Notes under the pieces: generated by a model
Told to the model about the DNA's origin: nothing
Seen by the model: the letters and a program-made list of their open reading frames with translations, nothing else
Databases searched by the model: none
Source: Monosporascus cannonballus
Lineage: Eukaryota > Ascomycota > Sordariomycetes > Xylariales
Direction of reading: 5' to 3'
Assembly: GCA_004154925.1 (NCBI GenBank)
Contig: QJNS01000098.1
Coordinates: 1-64,000, forward strand
DNA length: 64,000 bases
In this document: piece after piece, positions 34,220 to 44,838 of the stretch
Position numbering within the stretch: the first letter of the stretch is position 1
How the letters are laid out: each line of letters begins with the position of its first letter
Made by a program: the position numbers and the translations under genes

Positions 34220-36577
34220 TCATCTGCCCTCAAGGGCGGCAGCCGCGCGCTCGAGGAACGCATTGAAGTCCTTGATCTGCTGGAGGTTTCCGCCTCCGTC
34301 GCCATCAGATGTGGCCTCACCAGCCACTCTAGAGATCAGGAGATCGAGGTTCGCGAGGTCAGCGGCTTTCTTGTCCTTGGGCCCGAGCTCCGGCGCGGAT
34401 CTCCCGTTGTCTACTGCCAGCTCGATGTCGTGCATGGTGGACGACAGGCTCAGGAGGTGCTGGAATTCGGTTAGTGGATGTGCGGATTGGGGTGGCTGTT
34501 TGGGACCGGCTGGATGAGACGTACCGATGACTCTCTGTCCTCCCTCTCGTGTCGGATCCTCACTGCATCCATCTTCAGAGCGACTTGCTCCCTCTCGGCG
34601 CGGATGCGCATGATCTCGGAGCGTAGCGCCAGTTTCTCCCTTTGGACGGACCGTACCCGCTTCTTAAGCGCATGCATTGTATCCAGAGCAATAGTCTATC
34701 ATCCATAAAGTTAGAATGCCACATCTCGTGCCAATAGCGTAGGCGAAACTCACATGCTCCAAAAGACGCGTCCGCAGCTCCTCTTGAAACGCCTCGATCG
34801 CCCGAAGCTTGGTCCTGAATTCCTTCTTCGCAGCCGAGTCCGCGGCTTGGGTGGCAGCCTGATGTAGCGTTTCCAGACTGGATTCGATGACCTCGTCACA
34901 CATCTGGGCGAGAACATCGATCACGTTGACTCCGCCGCGGTTCGCGAATGGGATATCGGAGTTGAGTATATCCGCGTCCGTGTCGTCCTCGTTCAGGTGC
35001 GCGTGTTTGGTGTATCGCTGGACGGTGATGGGGATGGCTTCTCCGTCGTTTCGTCTCCGTACAGAGGGTTTCCCCTTCGGCTTCCGGGGCTTCGGTTGTG
35101 CCTGCTTCGCCGGGCTCTGCTGTGCGCGCTTCTGCCGCGGCTTCTTGGCCGGCTCAACATCTTTGACCCGCTCCGAAGTCAGCTCGGGCGATTCTTTCCG
35201 TGGCGGACTCGCCCGAGGTCGCTTGCGGCCGATTCGTCGCGCGGCTTCGTGAGCATCTATCTCTTCTGCCTGCTCGTCGTCCGCATTTGACTGTGGCTCC
35301 TCGTCGTCGACATGGTCGGGAGACTGGGGTGGGGGCTTGCTCTGTGCCTTTGGCTGCGACTTCCCAGGACTACTAGTACTCGCAGCCAGAGGCGAGTGTT
35401 CCGGAGACCCGGGTGGAGGCTTGCTCTGCGTCCTTGGCTGCGGCTTCTTGACATTACTAGTGCTCGCAGCCAGGGGCGAAGAGAGCTCGTCTTCCTCGTC
35501 GGCAATGGTACTAAGCGTGCTCCGTCGGGGCTGGCTCCGGACAGAACGAGCGGATCCGCTCGCGGTCGTGCTATTGGCCTCCCGCGGTGGTCGCGTCATT
35601 GGCGATGAAGCGTCGTCTGTCTGGATCGTCGGACTTGATGCTAACCTAGAACTTGCCCGTGCGGGACGCGTTGGCAGACCAGCAGGCGTCGCGGCGCTCT
35701 TCCTCGTCTTCCGTGCAAGGGGCGAGGACGTAGTCATCTCGCCCGTGGTCCTGAGCTCCTCTTCCATGACTGCCCTCTGCAGCCGCGCGCTCTGGGTCGC
35801 CGCCGCAGTGCTGAGTCTGATTCGCCGCCTATGTCCGCTTCCGGGGGCTTCGGCCGGGCTCTCGGTAACTTCCTCCATTAGCCCCGCCCCTGCGGATAGC
35901 CTGGAGACTAACGAGCTATGCGATCCCGGTACCGGCACAGCCGCCGGGAGGGATTCTAGTTCGTCATCATCGGCCTGAATCTCCTCATTCCCCACTTCGT
36001 CTCCTTCGCCCTGCCCCTCCCCATCTCCTTCCCCTTCTTCTCCCGCTGTTGGGGGGTGGCCCTCTTGGAGCACATCGTTGACGCTGGGAGCTTGTTGTAC
36101 TATATCATAGGGATCTAACCTCGGCGGGTTGAGCCTCGCTGAGGCCCTCGAAGCACTCGAGCGTATTTGCAGGCTTTCTAACGACTGTGATGGAGTCGGG
36201 ACCGGGCTGCTCTGTACTCTCAACGCACTCAGCCGCGCCGAAACCCTGGAGACACTTGAGCCCCCCCGTGTGCTTGCCGGGGCATCCTCGGGATTCAACC
36301 GTCGTCGCTTCGCAGAGGTGTTGGGCTCGGTCCGGTAAGCAGGCGCGGGTGGTGATACCCGGGGCGATTGTTCGGCTACGGGGAGGACGAAATTGAACGA
36401 ATCGTCTGCAACTTCGTGACGGCTACAGACAGCATCGTCAGTATAGAGGCGTTCATGCCTGGCGGGGGACCATACCCTGCCCCACGCATGCGCTGTTGCA
36501 TGCGCTCCTCACGACCTGGCAACTTTAAGTACGCTGACAATCACAGGATCGGATGATGTGTGCTTACTGGCAGCCAT
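34220..36577 (-). CDS. Inner kinetochore CENP-U/Ame1-like protein
   Basis: Five exons, 36577-36568 (10 nt), 36515-36476 (40 nt), 36422-34754, 34695-34525 and 34459-34220, join in frame to give 709 residues. Introns are 52, 53, 58 and 65 nt with GTAAGC, GTATGG, GTGAGT and GTACGT donors and clear branch points. The N-terminus reads MAASREERMQQRMRGAG, resembling the basic Mis12-binding motif of Ame1. A Phe-rich patch follows at D-D-S-F-N-F-V-L-P. About 400 disordered S/P/R-rich residues lead to the conserved segment I-P-I-T-V-Q-R-Y and G-V-N-V-I-D-V-L-A-Q-M. The C-terminal third is coiled coil. Ame1/CENP-U links centromeric chromatin to the Mis12 complex. The identity rests on motif layout recalled from the family, so an unrelated coiled-coil nuclear protein is possible. 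Confidence 0.7.
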
Positions 36578-39211
36578 TTATTCTCACAAATATATCAAAG
36601 TTCAAAAATCGGTAATAAGCCACCTATGTTCAAAGGTTTCTAATTAAGTGGTGAAGTTTGACGCGTCTTGACGCGCTGCTACTGTTCGATTGAGGATGTA
36701 CCAAGTACTCCAGCTGCCACAATGTCTGGCAGCTGGCAGAGGGCAATTAGGTAAGTCACCAAACACTCGGAACCGGGTTGTCTCCACGAACACCCGAGTC
36801 CCACTACCTACCGACCTCCGACCATTCTAGCACCTCCGGCGTCGACGTCCACTACGGAGATCGGGCAAAATAAAAGACCTGGGTGCCTAGAAATTGATTG
36901 GTTACTTAGGTAATCCCGTGGAACCCAAGTAGAAAGAACATCTCAGGTTCAATTGAATGAACGTGAGCCACAAAAATATACAAGGAAGATACTGGTTGCG
37001 TAGAAAGATGAAAAGACCCCCTAAGAGGATAGGGCATTGCAGCGGGCAGAAAACAACATATCCGGTAAAGGAGTGGTTAGCACGAAGGGGAAGGGGTACC
37101 AGTTACTCCCAACGCTTTTCCTATCCCGGTTCCCGTCCAGCCATCTGGACCCGGTCCGGGCCAATGAGGTGCGCTTGAGGCCGGATGCAGCCTTGCCTCG
37201 TGTCAGGTAAGCCTCAGTATCATTAGTGGGATCCAGCAACCCCAATGCAATAGCAGTGCTTAAGGGATAGCGTCTTCCGTGGGCCTTAGGGTATATAAGC
37301 TGCGAGATCTGCCTACAGTTCAGTGAACCACTCAACCACCCGAGTATTAGAGGATGTTGCTCATACTATGTTTAACACTCCCTGCCACACGTAAGGAGTT
37401 GCTTTCTTGCACGTAATTGTCCCTGAGTATTTGGCATAGGGTCACATTTCTCAGGTATATTCTACCAAGACCTATCACTTAGGATAGTTATTCTGTATAA
37501 CCAGGCTTGCTTCATGAACTGCTGGTACGATAAGCCACACGCCAACATCAAGCTCCTTCCATGTTTAACCGGCACTTACATCTTATACATAAGAATGGTA
37601 TACCAGAGTGGCCCTTTTTAGCTCCTTATGCACCACTAGAGCGACAAACCATGTTATGTACCGACCCCCGTGCGCGTATCAAGTTGATATCAAGATGACG
37701 GCCTCTTCAGGCTCTTTAGCCATAATAACACACATTCTTCTATGGCTTGTAATTCCAACGTGCCAGTGGCGCGAGCATGCCCTGGCTCTAATGTCCGTTA
37801 CTGCTTGTTACTGTGGATATAGGGCGCAGCCCCTCTGAGGCTCTCCCATCACCTGGACGATCTAATACCAGTATTCGTCGACATATCCCCTCCCACGGCA
37901 ACCAGTTGGCAGTCAGGGGTCGAGGTTCCCGTAGCTCCAATGCCTTAGGTCGACTTGTTCTCCTTATGCCCCGTTCCACGCTAAGGCCACGCGTATACTG
38001 CAGCTATAAACACGACTTGATATGTGCCTGGAGGACGTAAATGATCTGTTAAGTACCTGTGGGGGATACATTAGGCATGCCTTACCTCGTCGACGCTGGT
38101 TGCTATAGGATTTATGGGTGTCCCTCCCCCCAATTCTTCCCTCTCTTTAATTTCTTCCCCTTCACCAAGCTTCCCCAACACTCAGTGACGCAAGTACGAA
38201 GAATCTCGCACCCTTTTCTTCCCTTTCCTTGCCCAATTGGGAGATCTATAAGCAATTCCTTCCCATGCGCATCCCGGCAGTGAACAATACCTTGAGGACG
38301 CATCCTCTTCTGTAGCGGTCCTTCGCGTTCACCAAGCTTTTACAGCACTCAGATAAACGGGAACAAGTACTTCCGCATCCTTTTCTTCCCTTTTCCCCTT
38401 GCCCAAGTTATAGATTCGTCGTGATTTGCTTTCCAAGCGCACCTCGTCAGCAATCCTCTACCTTCAGACATCCTACTCCTTCGTGATCAAGCACGCATCT
38501 CGGATAAGTACTCCCTTCCCACGACTGGAGAAAGAGACCACCCTCGTGATACCACCACTTCTTCCTTGACGCTGTCTTCGTCGAGGGGTAGCTTCTCCGC
38601 AAGGAAACCTTGCAGTTGCCCCAGACTGGCAGGCAGGAATTTTTTTTTGCACACACTGACAGAAGTCATTTCCTCTCCTGAACTTGATCTCTGCTTAGCA
38701 GTCAGCAATTGTACACCTCCGACTCGCACGCATCAGACAAGGAAGCTTCATTTGTTTACTCACTCTCGGCCTCCCGCTCTTCATCTTTCAGAGGTAGGCG
38801 CCTCCGTCGACCAAATCACATCACAACCCGCATCCCATAGACCAGAACACATATATATTCCATCCCAAGTGTTCAGACCACAGAGGTGGCGCTCCCGTAG
38901 ATCAGAAAAATGTGATCAAGGATGACCTACTGACTTGGGCTCCAGTGCTCTTTCCAACTCCACGAGCCCTGCGTTATCGCCGACGGTGCAACTCGACACA
39001 CTCGAGCAGGCCAAGGGAGATTTAACCCTCGGTCATCCACATAGCATCACATCCATACCTACTAGATTCTTGAGCCAGGTAAGTCCCAGCAAAGAGCGTG
39101 AGGACATGATGAGGAAGTGAAACTGATCTCGGACCTCTAGCCGTCCACGCCTACCTACTCACCCTTACATGAGCCACTGAGACCTTCTCCCCGATCGACC
39201 CAGCTCTCATC
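36578..39211. other. Intergenic region
   Basis: 2.6 kb without a supportable gene. The minus frame at 37021-37335 has a patchy protein-like look (a run near Y-P-L-S-T-A-I-A-L-G) and may be an old fragment, but I cannot name it. A direct repeat lies at 38161-38462. Confidence 0.45.
38161..38462. repeat. Diverged direct repeat, two units about 167 bp apart
   Basis: Unit A starts at 38161 and unit B at 38328, both with TTCACCAAGCTT. They share CACTCAG, CAAGTAC, the pyrimidine run CTTTTCTTCCCTTT, TTGCCCAA, and a GCGCA...GCA ending. The pair lies about 0.75 kb upstream of the 773-residue protein gene, so it could be promoter DNA, but I see no direct evidence for that. Confidence 0.6.
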
Positions 39212-41533
39212 ATGTGTTTCGTCACGCGCCTGGCATGCCAGGTCTGCAAGGCCAAGGACAAGTATCTCTTCCACCCGTGCGCCTCGCTGCTGGAGACCGA
39301 GGTCAACCCCGAGAACGAGGGCCCGCTACCGCAGCGGAAGCGCTTCCACTGCCCGGAGCTGGCGTGGCCACTGCCCGAGGAGCCCGAGGGCACGAGCCAC
39401 CATATCTGCGACTTCTGCCTCCGCAACGGCGTGCTGTACTACCAGCGCACGGTGGCCATCGAGCAGGACACCGTGTTCAACGAGAGACATCACAAGCTCC
39501 TGTACCCCCCTACCCGGGGAGGTTCCGCTGAGGAGCCAGAGGACCCCGATTCTGAGGAGGTTAGCGACCGGGGGGCCGGCGTCAAGGGGGTCGGCGCAAA
39601 TGACAATGGCGAGGATTCAGATTATGAGGACGTTGATGCCGAGGAGGATGGCGTCCAGAAGGCTTCCATTAAGGGGGTCGGCATCCCGGTGATGGACGCC
39701 AAAGAGGCCGGCGTCAAGAAGCACGGCGGCGTCATGAACCTCTATCTTAAGGAGGGCTACCAGGAGGTCTTTGTCAAGGGTCTCGGCGCTAACGAGGCCG
39801 GCATCCAGAAGATCTGGGTCAAGGGGGTCGGCATCCAGGAGATCTTCATCAAGGGGGACGGCGCTAAGGAGGTCGACATCGGAAAAGGTCGACGCACCGG
39901 CACAAAACCTGAAGCAACGAACACGTCGCACGTACCAAAGGCACCGCGCCTGTTCCCCCACGCGTCCGAGATCAAGGGCCGCTTCCCTCCGAACTGGGAC
40001 GAGGTCAACCCGCGCTTCAAGGCCCTGATCGTTCACAGGTACTGTAGGGACAAAGACGAGCTCCAGCAGTCGGCAGTCAACCACTGGTACTCCGTTGACA
40101 AAGACAAGTCTTTTGAGAATCACTGGCAGCCCCGGCTGGCCGACGAGCCGTACCGCGAGCTCACGTTGTGGATCCCGTGCTGCACCATCTGCAAGAAGCC
40201 GTCGTTCACCGCCGACGGCGGCATTGACGCCATCGAGTTCGAGCCGAGCGCCATCTTCTGGAAGTGGCTCTGCCGCCTCCAAGGCGAGAAAATGATCGCC
40301 ACCCGCCTTAATACGGGGTTCGTCCACAAGCCGTGCGAGACTTGTGTCAATCTTGAGCTTGAGTTGCGGTGCAAGGTGTCGGATTACCTGGGTGCGTGCG
40401 GGAACATCGAGGCCTGGGCCGTCTGGAACTGGCTAATGGTGCGGGGAACCGGCTGGGTCGGCTTCTGGAACCATGAGTCGACTAATATCGGCCTGCCTGA
40501 TGCGGAGCCCTACCCGCAGAAATACTTCATGCGGCTCATGGCGGAGGGCTGGAAGGCCAGAAGTGGTCTTCCCTGGGAAGACACGGTCGACCTGAACCCG
40601 CCGGTCTCTTGCACGGTTGCCATGAACGTTCATGAGACACCGTTGCTGCGCCTCTCGCAGTGGAACAAGCTGGCTGGCGTCGTGGGCCGGCCTGATCCGG
40701 TATTCCAGCCCCTCGCACCGCCCCCGACGCCGGCACAGCGCTCCCCACCGCCCCCGGTACCGGCACCTGCACCGGCAACTGCACCGGCCCCCACCAACGT
40801 CATGCCTGCCGCTTCCAAAAAGAAGCGTTCCGGCAAACTTATCATGCGGGCCCACAATTGGCGACAGTGGACAAGGTGGCAGGCTGGCACGCTACCCGAC
40901 ATCGACGGATATCTTGACCGGTCCGGGAAGAAGCGGTATATTACCGTGGTGGGAGCTATTGTCGGCGAAAACGGTCGTGCAGTAAAGGCCATAAACCGAG
41001 CGCGTGCACTTCCCGAGCCACAACAGGAGGCCGTTGTCAGCCAGGTGCCCCTGTTGAATGAACATACTGCTGGCGCTGTGCAACAACAGGAGGGTGGTCT
41101 AAACCAGACGCCTGCGGTGAAGGGAGATCCTGCTGCCACTGCAACGTCGTCTCGGAAACGCCGCGTAAGCGATGCCGCATCGAATGCTGCAGCGAAACGG
41201 GTCCGTTTTGAGAATGCCTCGCAGAACGGTTACGCGAGCCCACCCAAGTCCGGCACCTATGGCGATTCGCCGCATCCTACCAACGAGAAGGCCAGTGCTA
41301 GTCAGTCTTCGAATGGCCTTGAAGAGGATGCCGACGACCTCTTCGGTGATAGGCAGTTTATGGATGGCGTCGCCGAGTCAGCCGCAGACCAGTCCCAGTC
41401 CGAGGCCCATGACCCTTCCGAGGGCATTTTCACATCATGCGCGCATGGCTTCTACCATCTGAATAACGGCATGTCGCCACGAGATATGTGGAGACTGGAC
41501 TTGGGTGTCAAGGATGATGAAGAGGAAGGCTGA
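39212..41533 (+). CDS. 773-residue protein with Cys motifs and K-G-V-G repeats, function unknown
   Basis: A single-exon protein that I do not recognise. The start is the first ATG of the frame, after TCATC. Residues 1-80 hold two CxxC pairs (C-Q-V-C and C-D-F-C) and further Cys/His residues, like a small zinc-binding domain. Residues about 110-225 are an acidic, repetitive region with five K-G-[VLD]-G units spaced irregularly by 9-30 residues. Residues 250-490 look globular: W-rich, with another C-T-I-C and C-E-T-C pair, and the segments W-I-P-C-C and W-V-G-F-W-N-H. The Pro-rich stretch at 510-540 is an AP/PP linker, and the last 200 residues are disordered and acidic. Coding bias is steady over 2.3 kb. 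It may bind metal and nucleic acid, but that is inference. Confidence 0.8.
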   Translation: MCFVTRLACQVCKAKDKYLFHPCASLLETEVNPENEGPLPQRKRFHCPELAWPLPEEPEGTSHHICDFCLRNGVLYYQRTVAIEQDTVFNERHHKLLYPPTRGGSAEEPEDPDSEEVSDRGAGVKGVGANDNGEDSDYEDVDAEEDGVQKASIKGVGIPVMDAKEAGVKKHGGVMNLYLKEGYQEVFVKGLGANEAGIQKIWVKGVGIQEIFIKGDGAKEVDIGKGRRTGTKPEATNTSHVPKAPRLFPHASEIKGRFPPNWDEVNPRFKALIVHRYCRDKDELQQSAVNHWYSVDKDKSFENHWQPRLADEPYRELTLWIPCCTICKKPSFTADGGIDAIEFEPSAIFWKWLCRLQGEKMIATRLNTGFVHKPCETCVNLELELRCKVSDYLGACGNIEAWAVWNWLMVRGTGWVGFWNHESTNIGLPDAEPYPQKYFMRLMAEGWKARSGLPWEDTVDLNPPVSCTVAMNVHETPLLRLSQWNKLAGVVGRPDPVFQPLAPPPTPAQRSPPPPVPAPAPATAPAPTNVMPAASKKKRSGKLIMRAHNWRQWTRWQAGTLPDIDGYLDRSGKKRYITVVGAIVGENGRAVKAINRARALPEPQQEAVVSQVPLLNEHTAGAVQQQEGGLNQTPAVKGDPAATATSSRKRRVSDAASNAAAKRVRFENASQNGYASPPKSGTYGDSPHPTNEKASASQSSNGLEEDADDLFGDRQFMDGVAESAADQSQSEAHDPSEGIFTSCAHGFYHLNNGMSPRDMWRLDLGVKDDEEEG

Positions 41534-42489
41534 GCATATGTCGAAGCCAGCCACATTATGGACCGTGGCCGAACTCGCCGCCATAGCCAGCGCCGAGGAA
41601 AATCGATCACGACAGTCGGTAGTCGTGCGAGTCATCGGCTTTCACGGAAAAAACGAGCATTATCCCCAAAAGTACAGGAAGCTTGAGCAAAACAAAAAGA
41701 AGAAAAAGAAAGGCGGTTTGATTACGGAGACAAATAAGGTAGCTAAGCATCTACAAAAATTAGGCAGGTCAAGCCAGGATAAACAGTGTCATCGCCGCAT
41801 TGCCCGCAGGGTAGGCCAAGGCGATCTCTGGAAGGGTTCAGGGTCGTGACGACCGATCAAGAAGAGCGAAGGCACAAGCAAAGACGCCGATTTCATTGTA
41901 TTGTCGTATTATTGTTAGATAAACCCATACCCCGATCACAGAAGCTCACATTAGCTGCTTAGGAATAAAAGAACAAGAAAATCACTCCTTGGAGTGCTGG
42001 ATGCTGGTAGGGACTTCGTGAAATAAAGAGTAACTTAACAACGGATATTCATGTTACCGGGGGAGAGAGCGTGGGGGGGGTTACAGTGTGAATAGCCGAC
42101 ATAACTCGCACCGTGGCATCGGTCGGTTCTTGGTGGTCTGTCTGCTAACTAAGTACTGTATGTTCCAGTAACTACCGGGACCTGCCGCCGCATCTGCTTC
42201 CGCTCCCAGACGGCCCGCATCCTACCAATTGCATCTCCGGTATTGGACACTCCACGTAATGTTTGGGGGGGAAGCTGAAGACCAAAGTTGACCTTGAGCT
42301 TCCTGAAAGCCACCAACTTGCCCATCACACCTTTTTTCTCCTTTTTAGGCAGCTGTTTGAAGCTTGTCTAAGCGCCCCCAATTCACCCATTTATCGTACT
42401 TTACTTCTATGTAAACTTTCTTCGTCTAGAGCGGGCGGAACCCAAACTCCCCGTTGAAGCTCTCGTGAGAGCCATCGCTACACTCGAAA
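41534..42489. other. Intergenic region
   Basis: 3' region of the 773-residue protein gene and upstream region of the ERD2 gene. No gene seen. Confidence 0.5.
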
Positions 42490-43864
42490 ATGGCTCCCGG
42501 ATGGAACGTGCGTCGCGACCCGAGCTCTCCCCGGAAACTGCTTTCCCAAGACGCTTGTGATTAACATCTGCGATAGATATTCCGGATATTGGGAGACATC
42601 TCCCACCTCGTCTCGAAATGTATCCTGATCTTCGCCATCCACCGGAATAGGAGCGCCGAGGGTAAGTGCTCTCTCTGTCTCTCCGCGATCGAGCGCCCAA
42701 CCATCAGTTCCGCAGTGGCTGACTTCTTCCTCCTCGCTATAGGCGTCTCCATGATAACCCAGATCCTATACGCCGTTGTCTTCTGCTCGCGGTACACCGA
42801 CCTCTTCAGGGAGACCTACCCCTGGAACCTGTTCTTCAAGGTCTTCTACATACTGTCGTCCATCTACATCATCGTCATCATGCGGTGGATGTTCCCGCGC
42901 ACGAGGGAGCGCGAGATCGCCTGGAAGCTGGGAGCCGCGGCCCTCGGCGGATCGCTACTGATCGCTCCCTTCGTCATGATGATATTCGAGGATACGTGGA
43001 ATCTGTTCACGGTAAGCTTCGCGCGACATGCGCGAGACCGGATCAAACCAGAGCCCCTCCCCTAGGAAACACTCTCGCGCATATAAACCAGAAAGCAAGG
43101 AACGGGTGCTGACGAAAAAACCACAGTGGGCCTGGGACTTCTCGATAATCCTCGAGTCCGTGTGCGTGCTCCCGCAGCTGCTGCTCCTGCGCCAGACGAC
43201 GGTGCCGACCGTCATCGACTCGTTCTACCTGCTGACGCTGGGCGCGTACCGGGCGCTGTACATCCTCAACTGGGTGTGGCGGGCCACCGACGCCAACGAC
43301 CGCCCGCCCAACGCCGTGTCGGTCATCTTCGGCGTCGTGCAGACGGCCCTCTACGTCGACTTCTTCTGGGTCTACTACACGCGCCAACGCGTCAAGCTGC
43401 GCAACGGCGGCGTCGTCGACGCCGACGACATCCGCCGCGGCTGGCTGCTCGGCCGCATCTTCGGCCACCGCCGCTTCGCCGCTTCGGTCGACGGTGCCGA
43501 TGCCGACGAGGAGAGCGCGCCCGCCCTCGGCGGTGGGGGTAGAAACCCCGGACGGCCCTCCAACAGATGGGGCGCCAGGGGCATCTCCGTCAGCGCCGAC
43601 GACGGCGTCTACGAGCAGGACCGGGACCGGGACCAGGCACAGGCACAGGGGCAGGCGGGCCGGAGCCGCGACGAGTTCAGCGATACCGTGGACCCGGATG
43701 CCAGGATGAAGGATCCCGACGAGCTGGCACGCGCCCTCGACGATGATGACGATGACGATGACGACGACGCGGAGGACGCGGGGTTGCGGACGGCGCGCAG
43801 CGGTGGTGGTAGTAACGGGGCCGCCTCGAGCGGGGTCAATAACGGGAGCGAGTGGCGGGACTAG
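42490..43864 (+). CDS. erd2: ER lumen protein retaining receptor (KDEL/HDEL receptor, ERD2)
   Basis: The receptor binds escaped ER proteins with a C-terminal HDEL/KDEL signal in the Golgi and returns them in COPI vesicles. Four exons (42490-42507, 42577-42661, 42743-43011, 43127-43864) join in frame to give 369 residues; exon 1 is only 18 nt. The N-terminus reads MAPGWNIFRILGDISHL and continues with the conserved K-C-I-L-I-F-A-I-H-R-N-R-S-A-E-G. The seven membrane spans fill residues 1-215, including R-Y-T-D-L-F, W-D-F-S-I-I-L-E-S-V-C-V-L-P-Q and the Y-R-A-L-Y-I-L-N-W segment. Yeast and animal ERD2 end soon after this; here a 150-residue cytosolic tail follows, with a run of ten Asp and low-complexity Gln/Arg and Gly/Ser parts. 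Introns are 69, 81 and 115 nt, the last being the longest. Confidence 0.95.
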
Positions 43865-44838
43865 GACGCTCTAGTTTACGTTTTTATTACGAAGGAGACG
43901 ACGGGAAGGGATGCCATATAGGACGAACGGATGGGATGGATGAATGCTTGCACTGTACGCGATAATCGTCTCGAAAGGAGACGCGAGACACGAGAGGAGG
44001 TCAACAGGGCGACCGATGGCGTTTTGGCCCTATGTCTTTGCCTACCTTATAACCTAAACCTAAGGATGTAGTCGAATGACGCGAGATGACTGGCCAGGTT
44101 ATTTGGGGACGCTCCTTGACATTAGGAGACCACGATCACGGATCATGGCGCGCTGCAATGGGAGGGAGTGATGCTATTTATCGCGAGGAAGCTGATGATG
44201 ACATACTTGCTTTTTCATGCTAGAGCCCGAGCACAACAAGCGAACACGGGACACTGACACGGTAGGAGGGGCGGTAACTCTAGAAGTGCGAGCAAGGCAT
44301 ATGAATGATCTAGCCCATACAAGAGAGGATATCAAGTCTACCCAAGTATATATCCAACGTAATTCTCCCCCATTGGCCTTTATTTGATATATGTGCACCC
44401 ACCCCATGGGACCTAGGAAAATGCGAGTCACCTTTCAGAGCCAGGATACCCACCCGTCATACCCAACGTGTAAAAAGCGCGAGGACCTGCTCGTTGTGGC
44501 TTCCAGCCGGCGGGCCCCTGCTCGTGCTTCGTTTCGTCGGATCTCCGTGCCGCGGGTGCGCCCTCCGCCCGTCCATCCACCCACCGGGGATCACAGACGG
44601 CCGATCTATCGTACCGTAAGACCCGTCGCCGTGGCGAAACGGCCGGCAGGCCTATCTTGAGACCGTAACCGGTTGCGGCACTCGCGAATGCCCGTTATCC
44701 CGTTCGCGGTGGTGTCTTGCCCACTCCTCGTAACACGCATCTATACATTCCCATTGTCATCGTAACCCAGGTAAATCATCATCATACCGTTCGCAGGAGC
44801 CAGGAACCCAGACCAGCCGGCGTCAAAACGACGGACGG
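43865..44838. other. Intergenic region between convergent genes
   Basis: Lies between the 3' ends of erd2 (+) and the GH76 gene (-). Short frames only, nothing supportable. Confidence 0.5.

Noticed and set aside
39617..40327. 236-residue minus-strand frame with Leu/Asp repeats
   Set aside because: It is the complement of the K-G-V-G block of the 773-residue gene; the repeats come from the DNA repeat.
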